Source of the DNA: an uncultured Lachnospiraceae bacterium
Lineage (GTDB): Bacteria > Bacillota > Clostridia > Lachnospirales > Lachnospiraceae
Reading direction: 5' to 3'
Length of the DNA stretch: 64,000 bases
NCBI GenBank assembly: GCA_910585635.1
Contig: CAJUFE010000011.1
Coordinates: 18,352 to 82,351, forward strand
Positions 50,881-59,500 of the stretch are shown here, one piece after another. Numbering within the stretch: position 1 is the stretch's first letter; every line of letters begins with the position of its first letter. Both the position numbers and the translations under genes were made by a program. The notes under the pieces are model-generated. The model had not been told where the DNA came from. It was given only the letters and a program-made list of their open reading frames with translations, and made no database searches.

Positions 50881-50909
50881 TTGACTTTTCCGTATTTATC
50901 CCCTATACT
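50881..50909 (+). promoter_or_regulatory. Strong SigA-type promoter for the FAD oxidoreductase-proB unit
   Basis: TTGACT (50881-50886) and TATACT (50904-50909) with a 17-base spacer. It begins five bases after the end of repeat element B. Confidence 0.7.
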
Positions 50910-51044
50910 TTGATACAGTCATCACTGCGCACAGAGCATCCTTGGCAGAGGGCGGCATGGGACGGACTTTCTGCTGTGTGCAGTGACAGGATAGCAAAAG
51001 GATCCTCGTGGATCCACAGGCGAAAGGAACGGATGGCATAAGCG

Positions 51045-52532
51045 ATGAAAAAGCATGTAGTCATGATCGGCGGAGGGGCGTCAGGGCTGACGGCGGCGAT
51101 CTGGGCAGCCAGGTCCGGCGCTAAGGTGACCGTGATCGAACATATGGATCGTGTGGGGAAAAAGATCCTCGCTACAGGGAACGGCCGGTGTAATCTGACC
51201 AATTCGAAGCTGGATGGTACCTGTTACCATTGCCAGGACCCGGAGTTCCCCATGAAGGTGGTCGGGCAGTTTGGCTGGAAGGATACGCTGCGCTGGTTCG
51301 CCTCTATGGGCGTGCTCTGTAAGACCAGGATGGATACCTATTATTATCCCGTATCGGACCAGGCCTCGGCCATTTTAGACGCCCTCCGGCTGGAATGCGG
51401 CCGCCTGGGGGTGGAGGTCTGTACGGGCTGTGAGCCGGAGGATATCCGTTTTGAGCGGAAAAAGGGCCGGTCCTTATTTTTTGTCACCACAGATCAGGGG
51501 GTCTTCCAGGGGGACAGCCTGGTCCTGGCCTGCGGCTCTAAGGCGCTGCCGTCCTCTGGATCTGACGGCAGCGGCTACAGGCTGGCAGAGTCTTTGGGGC
51601 ACAGGGTGATCAAGCCGCTCCCGGCCCTGGTCCAGCTGCGCTGTCAGGGGAACCATTACCGGCAGCTGGCCGGGATCCGGACCGAGGCCGGGCTGACCCT
51701 GTATGTGGATGGCGAGAAGGCGGGCCAGGACCGAGGGGAGCTGCAGTTCACCGATTACGGGATCTCCGGGATCCCGGTCTTTCAGCTGAGCCGCGGGGCG
51801 TCCAGAGCATTGGATGAGAAGAAGAGGGTGCAGATGAGGATCGACCTCATCCCCTTTATGGATATGGAAGAGACAAGGCTGTTCTTGCGGCAGCGCTTTA
51901 ACGACTTTGGGGACCGGCTGGGGGAGGACTTCCTCACCGGTGTGCTGAACAAAAAGCTGGCCCAGGTCCTTTTAAAGCAGGCCCAGATCCGGCTGGACCG
52001 GCCGGCGGGGGAGGCTTCCCGCAGACAGCGGGAGATGCTCTTAAAGGGCATAAAGACCTATGAGGCCCTGGTCAGCTCCGCCAATCCCTTTGCCAATGCC
52101 CAGGTCTGCAGCGGCGGTGTGGATACGTCAGAGGTGGATCCCAGGACTATGGGATCGAAGCTGGTCCCGGAGCTGTACCTGGCAGGGGAGCTGCTGGATG
52201 TGGACGGGATCTGCGGCGGCTACAACCTGCAGTGGGCCTGGTCCTCCGGCAAGATAGCCGGGAGCCAGGCGGCCCAGTGGGCAGGCCCGCAGACAGAGCG
52301 GTCAGGAGAGCGCCAGCGGGCGGCAGGTCTACAAGCAGAGCGCCCGGGAGAGCGCCAGCGGACAGCCCCGCAGGCAGAGCGCCCAGGAGAGCGCCAGCGG
52401 GCGGTCCCATATACAAAGCTGACTGATAAGGGCAGCAGGGAGGGAGAAGGTGATGCGGGCAGCGTTGCCAGGCCCTGCAAGCCCGGCCAGCAGCGGAGTT
52501 ACCAAAAAAAGGAAGGAGGCCGCAGGCCATGA
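51045..52532 (+). CDS. HI0933/BaiN-like NAD(P)/FAD-dependent oxidoreductase with repetitive C-terminal tail
   Basis: 495 residues. The first about 410 form the HI0933/YhiN/BaiN flavoprotein: VVMIGGGASGLTAAIWAARSGAKVTVIE (FAD Rossmann), KKILATGNGRCNLTN, and the closing CSGGVDTSEVDPRTMGSKLVPELYLAGELLDVDG with ICGGYNLQWAWSSG. Members include 3-dehydro-bile-acid reductase-like BaiN and enzymes of unknown substrate. The final about 80 residues are an extension of ERPGERQRA-type repeats encoded by a minisatellite, without equivalents in the family. The start lacks a strong ribosome binding site. It overlaps the next gene as ATGA. Confidence 0.85.
   Translation: MKKHVVMIGGGASGLTAAIWAARSGAKVTVIEHMDRVGKKILATGNGRCNLTNSKLDGTCYHCQDPEFPMKVVGQFGWKDTLRWFASMGVLCKTRMDTYYYPVSDQASAILDALRLECGRLGVEVCTGCEPEDIRFERKKGRSLFFVTTDQGVFQGDSLVLACGSKALPSSGSDGSGYRLAESLGHRVIKPLPALVQLRCQGNHYRQLAGIRTEAGLTLYVDGEKAGQDRGELQFTDYGISGIPVFQLSRGASRALDEKKRVQMRIDLIPFMDMEETRLFLRQRFNDFGDRLGEDFLTGVLNKKLAQVLLKQAQIRLDRPAGEASRRQREMLLKGIKTYEALVSSANPFANAQVCSGGVDTSEVDPRTMGSKLVPELYLAGELLDVDGICGGYNLQWAWSSGKIAGSQAAQWAGPQTERSGERQRAAGLQAERPGERQRTAPQAERPGERQRAVPYTKLTDKGSREGEGDAGSVARPCKPGQQRSYQKKEGGRRP
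52294..52408 (+). repeat. 39-42 bp in-frame tandem repeat in the BaiN-like tail
   Basis: Three copies starting at 52294, 52336 and 52375. Each opens CAGAGCG and contains GGAGAGCGCCAGCGG; unit lengths are 42 and 39 bases, so the frame is kept. Confidence 0.8.
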
Positions 52533-54202
52533 TACGGATCACACAGGTCAAGCTGCCCCTGGACCACACGGAGGCAGATCTTAAGATCCGGGCGGCGAAG
52601 CTCCTCCGCATACCGGACGAGCGGGTAAAGGCGGTCCATATCGTGAAGCAGTCGGTGGACGCCAGGCGGCGTGGGGAGATCGGCTACAGCTATGTGCTGG
52701 ATGTGGAGACGGACCGGGAGGAGCAGGTGGCGGCCCGCTCGAAAAACCCTAACGTATCGATCTGTACAGAGAAGCCCTATGTTTTTCCGGGACAAGGCCC
52801 ATCAGGGCAGCTGGGAGAGGCCCCGGCGAGGACAGATCATCACAGGACAGCATCTTCCGGGTGGGACAGAGGAGCGCTCCAGCATCCGCCGGTGGTGATC
52901 GGCAGCGGCCCTGCCGGTCTGTTCTGCGCGCTGATGTTGGCCCGGCACGGCTATCGCCCCCTGGTCTTAGAGCGGGGCGGCCCGGTACAGGAGCGGACAA
53001 AGAAGGTACAGGCTTTCTGGGAGACGGGAAAGCTAGATCCTGCCTGCAATGTCCAATTCGGCGAGGGCGGGGCCGGGACCTTTTCCGACGGGAAGCTCAA
53101 CACGCTGGTCAAGGACCCTGTGGGCCGGAACCGGAAGGTGCTGGAGCTTTTTGTGGAGTTCGGGGCCGATCCGCGGATCTGTTATGTGAACAAGCCCCAT
53201 ATCGGCACCGATGTGCTGTGCCGGATCGTGGAGTCCATGCGGGAGGAGATCCTGAGGCTGGGGGGACAGGTGCGGTTCTACAGCCAGGTGACGGACCTTC
53301 AGGTGGAAGAGGGCAGGCTCGCCGGCCTGGTGGTCAATGGAGAGGAGACCATCCCCGCGGAGGCGGCCATCCTGGCGATCGGCCACAGCGCCAGGGATAC
53401 CTTTGCGGTCCTTAAGGCGCGGCAGGTCCCCATGGAGGCTAAGGCCTTTGCGGTGGGCCTGAGGATCCTCCATCCCCAGGCTATGGTGGACATGGCCCAG
53501 TATAAGGGGGATCGGGAGGCGGCCCGGCTTTTAGGCGCGGCCAGCTACAAGCTGACCCATACCTGTGGCAGCGGGAGAGGGGTCTATTCCTTCTGTATGT
53601 GCCCCGGCGGCTTTGTGGTCAATGCCTCCTCCGAGGAAGGGCGTCTGGCGGTGAACGGGATGAGCTACCATGCCCGTGACGGGGAGGATGCCAACAGCGC
53701 CCTGATCGTGACGGTGACCCCAAAGGACTTTGGTGGAGAAGGCCCCTTAGCCGGGATCGCCTTCCAGAGGCGGCTGGAGGAGCTGGCCTACAAGGCTGGG
53801 AAGGGGAAGATCCCGGTCCAGCTCTATGGGGACTTTAAGGAGGGTCGGCTTTCTACAGGATTTGGCCAGGTGCGCCCCCAGTTCAGGGGGGAGACGGCTT
53901 TTGCCGATCTAAGGCAGATCCTCCCCGTCCCGGTCACGGAGGCGCTGCTGGAGGGGATCGACCGCTTTGGGCAGATCATCCGGGGCTTTGACCGGCCGGA
54001 CGCGATCCTGGCCGGGGTCGAGAGCCGTACCTCTTCGCCGGTGCGGATCTGCCGGGACGATCATCTGGAGAGCCGGATCAAAGGCCTTTTCCCCTGCGGG
54101 GAAGGGGCGGGCTATGCGGGCGGGATCACGTCGGCGGCCATGGACGGGCTGCGGGTGGCGGAGGAGATCGCCAGGCGGTATGCGGCAGGACAGCAGAGAT
54201 AG
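52529..54202 (+). CDS. FAD-dependent dehydrogenase of the COG2509 type
   Basis: 557 residues. An N-terminal about 85-residue domain (MIRITQVKLPLDHTEADLK, DARRRGEIGYSYVLDVE) precedes an FAD Rossmann fold (VVIGSGPAGLFCALMLARHGYRPLVLERG). Then come NVQFGEGGAGTFSDGKLNTLVKD, AAILAIGHSARDTF, SYKLTHTCGSGRGVYSFCMCPGG and the final LFPCGEGAGYAGGITSAAMDGL. This is the uncharacterised FAD-utilising dehydrogenase family common in Firmicutes. A short linker near 88-115 (SGQLGEAPARTDHHRTASSG) is low complexity. Translation is coupled to the preceding flavoprotein by an ATGA overlap. Confidence 0.87.
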   Translation: MIRITQVKLPLDHTEADLKIRAAKLLRIPDERVKAVHIVKQSVDARRRGEIGYSYVLDVETDREEQVAARSKNPNVSICTEKPYVFPGQGPSGQLGEAPARTDHHRTASSGWDRGALQHPPVVIGSGPAGLFCALMLARHGYRPLVLERGGPVQERTKKVQAFWETGKLDPACNVQFGEGGAGTFSDGKLNTLVKDPVGRNRKVLELFVEFGADPRICYVNKPHIGTDVLCRIVESMREEILRLGGQVRFYSQVTDLQVEEGRLAGLVVNGEETIPAEAAILAIGHSARDTFAVLKARQVPMEAKAFAVGLRILHPQAMVDMAQYKGDREAARLLGAASYKLTHTCGSGRGVYSFCMCPGGFVVNASSEEGRLAVNGMSYHARDGEDANSALIVTVTPKDFGGEGPLAGIAFQRRLEELAYKAGKGKIPVQLYGDFKEGRLSTGFGQVRPQFRGETAFADLRQILPVPVTEALLEGIDRFGQIIRGFDRPDAILAGVESRTSSPVRICRDDHLESRIKGLFPCGEGAGYAGGITSAAMDGLRVAEEIARRYAAGQQR

Positions 54203-54220
54203 ACGAGGAGAGATAGGGAA

Positions 54221-55084
54221 ATGGATGGAAATGAACGACAGAGATTGGCAGAGAAGAAGAGGATCGTGATCAAGATCGGCTCTTCTTCCCTGACCCACCC
54301 GGAGACGGGGGATATGAACCTGGCGAAGATCGAGAGGCTGGTGCGGGTGATCAGTGATATGAAGGGGCAGGGGAAGGAAGTGATCTTAGTCTCCTCCGGG
54401 GCGATCGCGGTGGGGCGCCAGGCCCTGGGCCACAGGAGCAGGCCGGGTTCCCTGGCGCAGAAGCAGGCCTACGCCGCTGTGGGGCAGGCCAGGCTGATGA
54501 TGATCTACCAGAAGCTTTTCGCCGAGTATAACCAGACGGCGGCCCAGATCCTCCTGACAAAGCACACCATGATCAGCGACAGCTCCCGCTACAATGCCCA
54601 GAACACCTTCGAGGAGCTGTTAAAGCTGGGGGCAGTGCCGGTGGTCAATGAAAATGATACCGTTTCCACCGCCGAGATCCCCTTTGTGGATACCTTTGGC
54701 GATAATGACCGGCTCTCGGCGATCGTGGCGGCTCTGATCGGGGCAGATCTTCTGATCCTCCTGTCAGATATCGACGGGCTGTATTCGGACGATCCCCACC
54801 GGAACCCGGATGCGCAGTTCATCCGCGTGGTCCCAAAGATCGATGCAGAGCTTTTAGCCATGGGAAAGTCCTCCTCCGGCAGCGATGTGGGGACCGGCGG
54901 CATGCTGGCGAAGCTGGAGGCGGCCCAGATCGCCACAGACAGCGGCACAGATATGGTGATCGCAAATGGCGAGGACGTGTCGGTGGTGCGGCAGATCATG
55001 GACGGGCAGGATAAGGGGACCTTATTTCTGGCCCATAAACAGCCGGGATTTGACCTGATGGATCATCTGCGCAACGCATATTGA
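54221..55084 (+). CDS. proB: Glutamate 5-kinase, short form without PUA domain
   Basis: 287 residues, the amino-acid kinase fold only. VIKIGSSSL is the phosphate-binding opening, then VSSGAIAVGRQALG, PVVNENDTVS, FGDNDRLSAIVAALIGADLLILLSDIDGLY, and VGTGGMLAKLEAA. It phosphorylates L-glutamate as the first step to proline. The C-terminal PUA domain of E. coli ProB is absent, as in several Firmicutes. proA does not follow, which is less usual. It lies 18 bases behind the FAD dehydrogenase gene. Several Met codons are available; ATG 54221 is preceded by GAGGAGAGATAGGGAA. Confidence 0.93.
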   Translation: MDGNERQRLAEKKRIVIKIGSSSLTHPETGDMNLAKIERLVRVISDMKGQGKEVILVSSGAIAVGRQALGHRSRPGSLAQKQAYAAVGQARLMMIYQKLFAEYNQTAAQILLTKHTMISDSSRYNAQNTFEELLKLGAVPVVNENDTVSTAEIPFVDTFGDNDRLSAIVAALIGADLLILLSDIDGLYSDDPHRNPDAQFIRVVPKIDAELLAMGKSSSGSDVGTGGMLAKLEAAQIATDSGTDMVIANGEDVSVVRQIMDGQDKGTLFLAHKQPGFDLMDHLRNAY

Positions 55085-55195
55085 GAGAGCGGCGCAGCAA
55101 GTACCCTCGCTTTGCCGGGGAAGACCCTGTTAAGACCTACTGTAAGGGTCCGATACTTTCATAAGGAAGAAGGATAGGAAGGACGGTGAACGGCT

Positions 55196-55423
55196 ATGAT
55201 GCAGGAAAAGATCGACCGGATAAACGCGTTGTACCACAAGTCCCAGGCCGTGGGACTGACAGAAGAGGAGAAAAAGGAGCAGCATGCCCTCCGCCAGGAG
55301 TATGTACAGGCGATCCGCGCCAGCTTAAGGGGGAGCCTGGACATCATCTCCATCAAGGAGGCGGATGGGAGCATCACGGATCTGGGAGAGAGATATGGAA
55401 AGAAGGATCGATCAGGGTCGTAA
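55196..55423 (+). CDS. DUF896 family protein (YnzC-like)
   Basis: 75 residues, all-helical. KIDRINALYHKSQAVGLTEEEKKEQHALRQEYVQAIRAS is the DUF896 helical hairpin, as in B. subtilis YnzC, a small SOS-operon-associated protein of unknown function. The C-terminal part (LDIISIKEADGSITDLGERYG) is longer than minimal members. The second Met at 55199 is an alternative start; GGACGGTGAACGGCT precedes both. Its 3' end overlaps the next gene's proposed start by 29 bases. Confidence 0.88.
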   Translation: MMQEKIDRINALYHKSQAVGLTEEEKKEQHALRQEYVQAIRASLRGSLDIISIKEADGSITDLGERYGKKDRSGS

Positions 55424-56177
55424 GGGCAGAGATGATGAAAGCTGTGAGGAGCCCCAAGATATGGAGATCGCCGGAAATGGGAGAAGACCAGAGAGCACGG
55501 AGGATATCAGAAATGCAAGGTGCCTGGAAAAAGCCCTTTTGCGGCGCCGGATCAGACTCCTGCGGGAACAGGTCCTGGCCCGGGAAAAGGAACAGTGGGA
55601 TGCCGCGCTGTGCAGGCGTTTTTTTAAGCTTTTTCAGCTGCTTGAAAGGGAGAAGGGGGCGCAGGGGCTGGGCCTTTCCGGTCCGGTCCAAGGAGAAGGG
55701 GCCGGTGGAGGGAGGCTGAAAGGAGCTGGAGGCCTGTGCGTCTATCTCTATCTGGATATCCGCAATGAGGCGGGTACGATGCCGATCATAAGAGCGCTGT
55801 GGGAACGGCATATCCGGACCGCTGTACCCAGGGTGGAGGGAAACGAGCTGCAGTTTTATGTGATCGAGAGCATAGACCAGCTGGCTCCCGGCCATATGGG
55901 GATCCGGGAGCCGGTGGATGGACTGGAAAGAGCGGAGGATAGGCAGGCACTGGTGGTGGTCCCGGGCGTGGCCTTTGACCGTCACGGCAGCCGTCTGGGC
56001 TATGGAGGCGGCTTCTATGACCGTTTTTTTGCGCGGGAGCCAGAGCATCGGAAATTGGCGCTGGCCTATGGCTTTCAGATGATGGAGGCGGTACCCTGCG
56101 AGCCCTGGGACCAGCGGATGGATGTGATCGTCACACCAGAGCAGGTGTGGGGGATCGAGGGGAGCAAGATCATATAG
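55395..56177 (+). CDS. 5-formyltetrahydrofolate cyclo-ligase
   Basis: 260 residues from ATG 55395. The enzyme converts 5-formyl-THF to 5,10-methenyl-THF with ATP. The family signature is VVPGVAFDRHGSRLGYGGGFYDRFF. The N-terminal ALLRRRIRLLREQV helix and the central CVYLYLDIRNEAGTMPII fit the fold. Two features are odd: an N-terminal extension of about 40 polar residues, and an insertion rich in Gly/Glu (QGLGLSGPVQGEGAGGG) after the first helices. The start overlaps DUF896; a later Met is possible. It belongs with the formate-THF ligase further downstream in one-carbon metabolism. A terminator follows. Confidence 0.88.
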   Translation: MERRIDQGRKGRDDESCEEPQDMEIAGNGRRPESTEDIRNARCLEKALLRRRIRLLREQVLAREKEQWDAALCRRFFKLFQLLEREKGAQGLGLSGPVQGEGAGGGRLKGAGGLCVYLYLDIRNEAGTMPIIRALWERHIRTAVPRVEGNELQFYVIESIDQLAPGHMGIREPVDGLERAEDRQALVVVPGVAFDRHGSRLGYGGGFYDRFFAREPEHRKLALAYGFQMMEAVPCEPWDQRMDVIVTPEQVWGIEGSKII

Positions 56178-56181
56178 AAGA

Positions 56182-56213
56182 AAAGATCCTGTACCGGATA
56201 TGGGATCTTTTTC
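56182..56213 (+). terminator. Intrinsic terminator after the cyclo-ligase gene
   Basis: AAAGATCC (56182-56189) pairs with GGATCTTT (56203-56210), followed by TT and a pyrimidine-rich tract. Confidence 0.7.
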
Positions 56214-56234
56214 TGTTTCTGCAGCCCCCTTCCA

Positions 56235-56263
56235 GTAACAGTCCAGGGTATCTGAACTGTTAC
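56235..56263 (+). repeat. 29-nt hairpin, GTAAC...CAGGGTATCTG...GTTAC type (second copy)
   Basis: GTAACAGTCCAG, loop GGTAT, CTGAACTGTTAC. Same core and length as the copy at 11996-12024. It sits between the terminator and repeat element C. Confidence 0.5.
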
Positions 56264-56274
56264 CCCTTCCACGT

Positions 56275-56470
56275 GTTACTTTTCAACCCCACGCCAACTA
56301 AAGCAGCGCAGGGAGGGTCCTGGCACAAAAGGAACCCCTTGAGGAACGTCGGCGCTTAGCGAGGTCTTTTCGAGCTTAGCGTCCGCTACGTTCCTCATGG
56401 AGCGAGAGCACGGTGACGCCCAGCCAGGTCCCTCCCGGAGCGGACCCTTGGCCAACCTGTGAAAAGTAAC
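56275..56470 (+). repeat. Dyad-symmetric repeat element C (MITE-like), 196 bp
   Basis: Left end GTTACTTTTCAACCCC (from 56275), right end CCTGTGAAAAGTAAC (to 56470). Internal sequence matches B and D: AGCGCAGGGAGGGTCCTG, the AGCGAGGTCTTTTCGAGCTT core, and GGTCCCTCCCGGAGCGGACC. It fills half of the gap before ftsK. Confidence 0.85.
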
Positions 56471-56507
56471 TCCACGCCAGCCCTGCTCGATGAAAAAACA
56501 GGGAATG

Positions 56508-56536
56508 TTGCATTTTTTATCAAACTTAGGTATACT
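56508..56536 (+). promoter_or_regulatory. Candidate ftsK promoter
   Basis: TTGCAT (56508-56513) and TATACT (56531-56536), 17-base spacer, 52 bases before the GTG start. Lies 38 bases after repeat element C. Confidence 0.6.
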
Positions 56537-56587
56537 GTCAGATAGACGTAAACAACACATGGAAGGTATAGTAGGAGGCTTGAGCGA

Positions 56588-59500
56588 GTGGCGCAGCGTG
56601 ACAAAAACCAAAATGCGAAAGGCAGCGGGAGCAAAAAGACCGGGACCTCCGGGGCCGGGAAGGGCAAAAAGCGGCAGGAAGCCTATGTAGAGGAGGAGGT
56701 CCCGGCATTTTTGCAGGCGGAGGTGATGATCATCTTATCCTTCGCAGCTGCCGTGCTTTTATTTTTAAGTAATTTTCATCTTTGCGGCGTGGTGGGTGAT
56801 CTTCTGCGGGGCGTACAGCTGGGGATGTTTGGGATGATCGGTTATGTTTTTCCATTCCTGCTCTTTATGGGGACCACCTTTTACCAGTCGAACCGGGGGA
56901 ACCGGAAGGCCGCGATCAAGCTGGCGGCGGTGATCGCGGCGGCCCTCACCCTCTGCGGGCTGGCACAGATGCTCTTTGGGCCTGCCCTTGTGGAAGGAGA
57001 GGGGGTCTGGTCCTTTTATGAGACGGCCAGCCAGAGCGGCAGCGGAGGCGGATTGATCGGCGGGCTCCTGGCCTTCGGGCTTAAGTCTGTGGTAGGGTCG
57101 ATCGGCGCTTATCTGGTGTTCCTGGCGGTGCTGATCATCTGCGGCGTCTGCATCACGGAAAAGTCGGTGGTCAGCGCGGTGAAGAGCGGGAGCGGCCAGG
57201 CCTATCAGTATGCGAAGGAGGATGCCATCCGGCGCAGGGCCGAGCGGGTGGAGCGTCAGGAAGAGCGGCGCAGGCTCCGGGAGGAGAATGTGGTCCGGGG
57301 TGTGGACTTTGGCGCCACCGTGATCGGACAAGGAGGGCAGCCAGAGGCAGGCGGCATCGATCCGTCGGCGGACAGGCTCTCTGAGCAGGTGACCGTAAAG
57401 CAGGAGCCGGCCAAGGGAAGAGCCAAAAAGCAGGCGGAGTCCTATGGGGCTGGACCGGGAGCCGGTGATGGTCCGGTAACGGGTAGCTTCCAGGGCTCCG
57501 GCGCTGGTCCGGCTCCGGATAGTGTGCAGAGCTTTGGCGATGGATCAAAAACTGGCTATGGACAGAGTGCCGGGAGGGGAGCAGCATCCGGCAGCGGGCA
57601 GGCTTCCGGGAGAGGCCAGGCGGCGGGCGGCGGGCAGTCTTCTGGTAACGGACTGCCACAGGAAGGCTTTTCCGAGCCGGTGGAGATATGGAGCGCCGGC
57701 AGAGAGACCATGGCGAAGGGTGAGGGGACATCCTCTGCAGATGTGTTTTCCGGTCGGATCGAGTATCCGCCGGAGTACCAGGAGCCGGTGCCTTTCGAGG
57801 AGGACAAGCCGGAGGACAGGACCCGGGAGAAGATCCACTCCTTTGCAAAACGGGCCTCGAAAAAGAGCGGGCCGCTGTATGCGGACCGGGAGACCAGGAC
57901 ACTAGAGGAGATGGATGTGCTGCCGGTACCTGCGCTTTTGGAGGCAGACCTGTCCTGGGAGACGGCGGCGGAGCATGGCGGTATCGATGACCAGACAGCC
58001 GGAGAGCATGGGGAGGTCTATGGTCAGGCAGCCGGAGAGCCTGGCGGAGCCCACGGCCAGACAGCCGGAGAGCCTGAGGATGTTCAGGGCCAGACCGCCA
58101 GGGGAGTTGGCGGGAGCGACAGCCTGTCCGTGTCGGAGCTGTCCGCCGACCTTGAAGGGAGCGGGCTGCTGCCGGGCGGCAGCGCTTTTGCCCGGGAAGA
58201 GGCGGAGGGTCTTCCGTTGCCGTCCCAAAAGGACGGGATGACGGATGGGGCGAAAGCTCCCACAGAGGACGGGATGCTGGATGAGGACTGGGCTGATGAA
58301 GAGTTCCTCGATGAGGACTGGACCGGCGATGTCCCGTTAGGATATGGACAGGACGAAGATGCGCTGGCCGGATATGAACAGACCAGATATGAACAGGCCG
58401 GTGAGGAGCGTTCAGGATATAGGGGGGCTGACAGGGAGACACCGGGGTATGACCGGAGCGGTGACGGCCCTGGCCTCTTTGTCCCGGAAGGCGAGAAGCG
58501 GGTGGTGACGGCATCGGGCAAGGTGATCGAGACGGAGACCCAGCTCCTGCAGAAGAAGCTTGTCAAGAAGCGGGAGGAGGCCTTGGACGGCACGACCAAG
58601 GAAGCGGTGTACGCCGCGGTAAAGGCCCCGGCCCCCCCGGTCAAGAAGGAATACATCTTCCCGCCCACCTCCCTGTTAAAAAGAGGGGACCGGAGCGCAG
58701 GCGCATTTTCCGAGCAGGCCTACAAGGAGACGGCGATCAAGCTGCAGCAGACCCTCCGGGACTTCGGCGTCGGCGTCACGGTGACCAACATCAGCTGCGG
58801 GCCCTCGGTGACCCGCTATGAGCTCCACCCGGAGCAGGGGGTGAAGGTGAGCAAGATCGTCGGTCTGGCAGATGATATCAAGCTGAGCCTGGCAGCGGCG
58901 GAGATCCGGATCGAGGCCCCGATCCCCGGGAAGTCGGCGGTGGGCATCGAGGTGCCTAACAAGGAGACCTCTATGGTCTATCTGCGGGACCTCCTGGAGG
59001 CCGACAGCTTTAGGAACAATGCCTCCAAGCTGACCTTTGCAGTGGGAAAGGATATCGCCGGACAGCCGGTGATGGCGGATATCGCCAAGATGCCGCACCT
59101 GTTGATCGCGGGGGCCACCGGCTCCGGTAAATCCGTCTGTATCAATACCTTGATCATGAGCATCATCTTCAAGGCCGATCCGGAGGATGTGAAGCTGATC
59201 ATGGTGGACCCCAAGGTGGTGGAGCTCAGTGTCTATAACGGGATCCCCCATCTGCTGATTCCGGTGGTGACGGATCCCAAGAAAGCCTCCGGCGCGCTGA
59301 ACTGGGCGGTGGCAGAGATGGAGGACCGCTACCGGCGGTTCGCCGAGTATAATGTCCGCAACCTCCAGGGCTATAACGAGAAGATCAAGAAGATCTCTGG
59401 GCTGCCCGAAGGCGAGGGACCCCAGAAGATGCCCCAGATCGTGATCATCATCGACGAGCTGGCGGATCTGATGATGGTGGTGCCCGGCGAGGTGGAGGAC

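Noticed and set aside
57171..58514. Long minus-strand frame opposite the ftsK linker
   Set aside because: Pro/Ser/Arg/His-rich composition typical of antisense reading of Gly/Glu-rich DNA; ftsK is certain.
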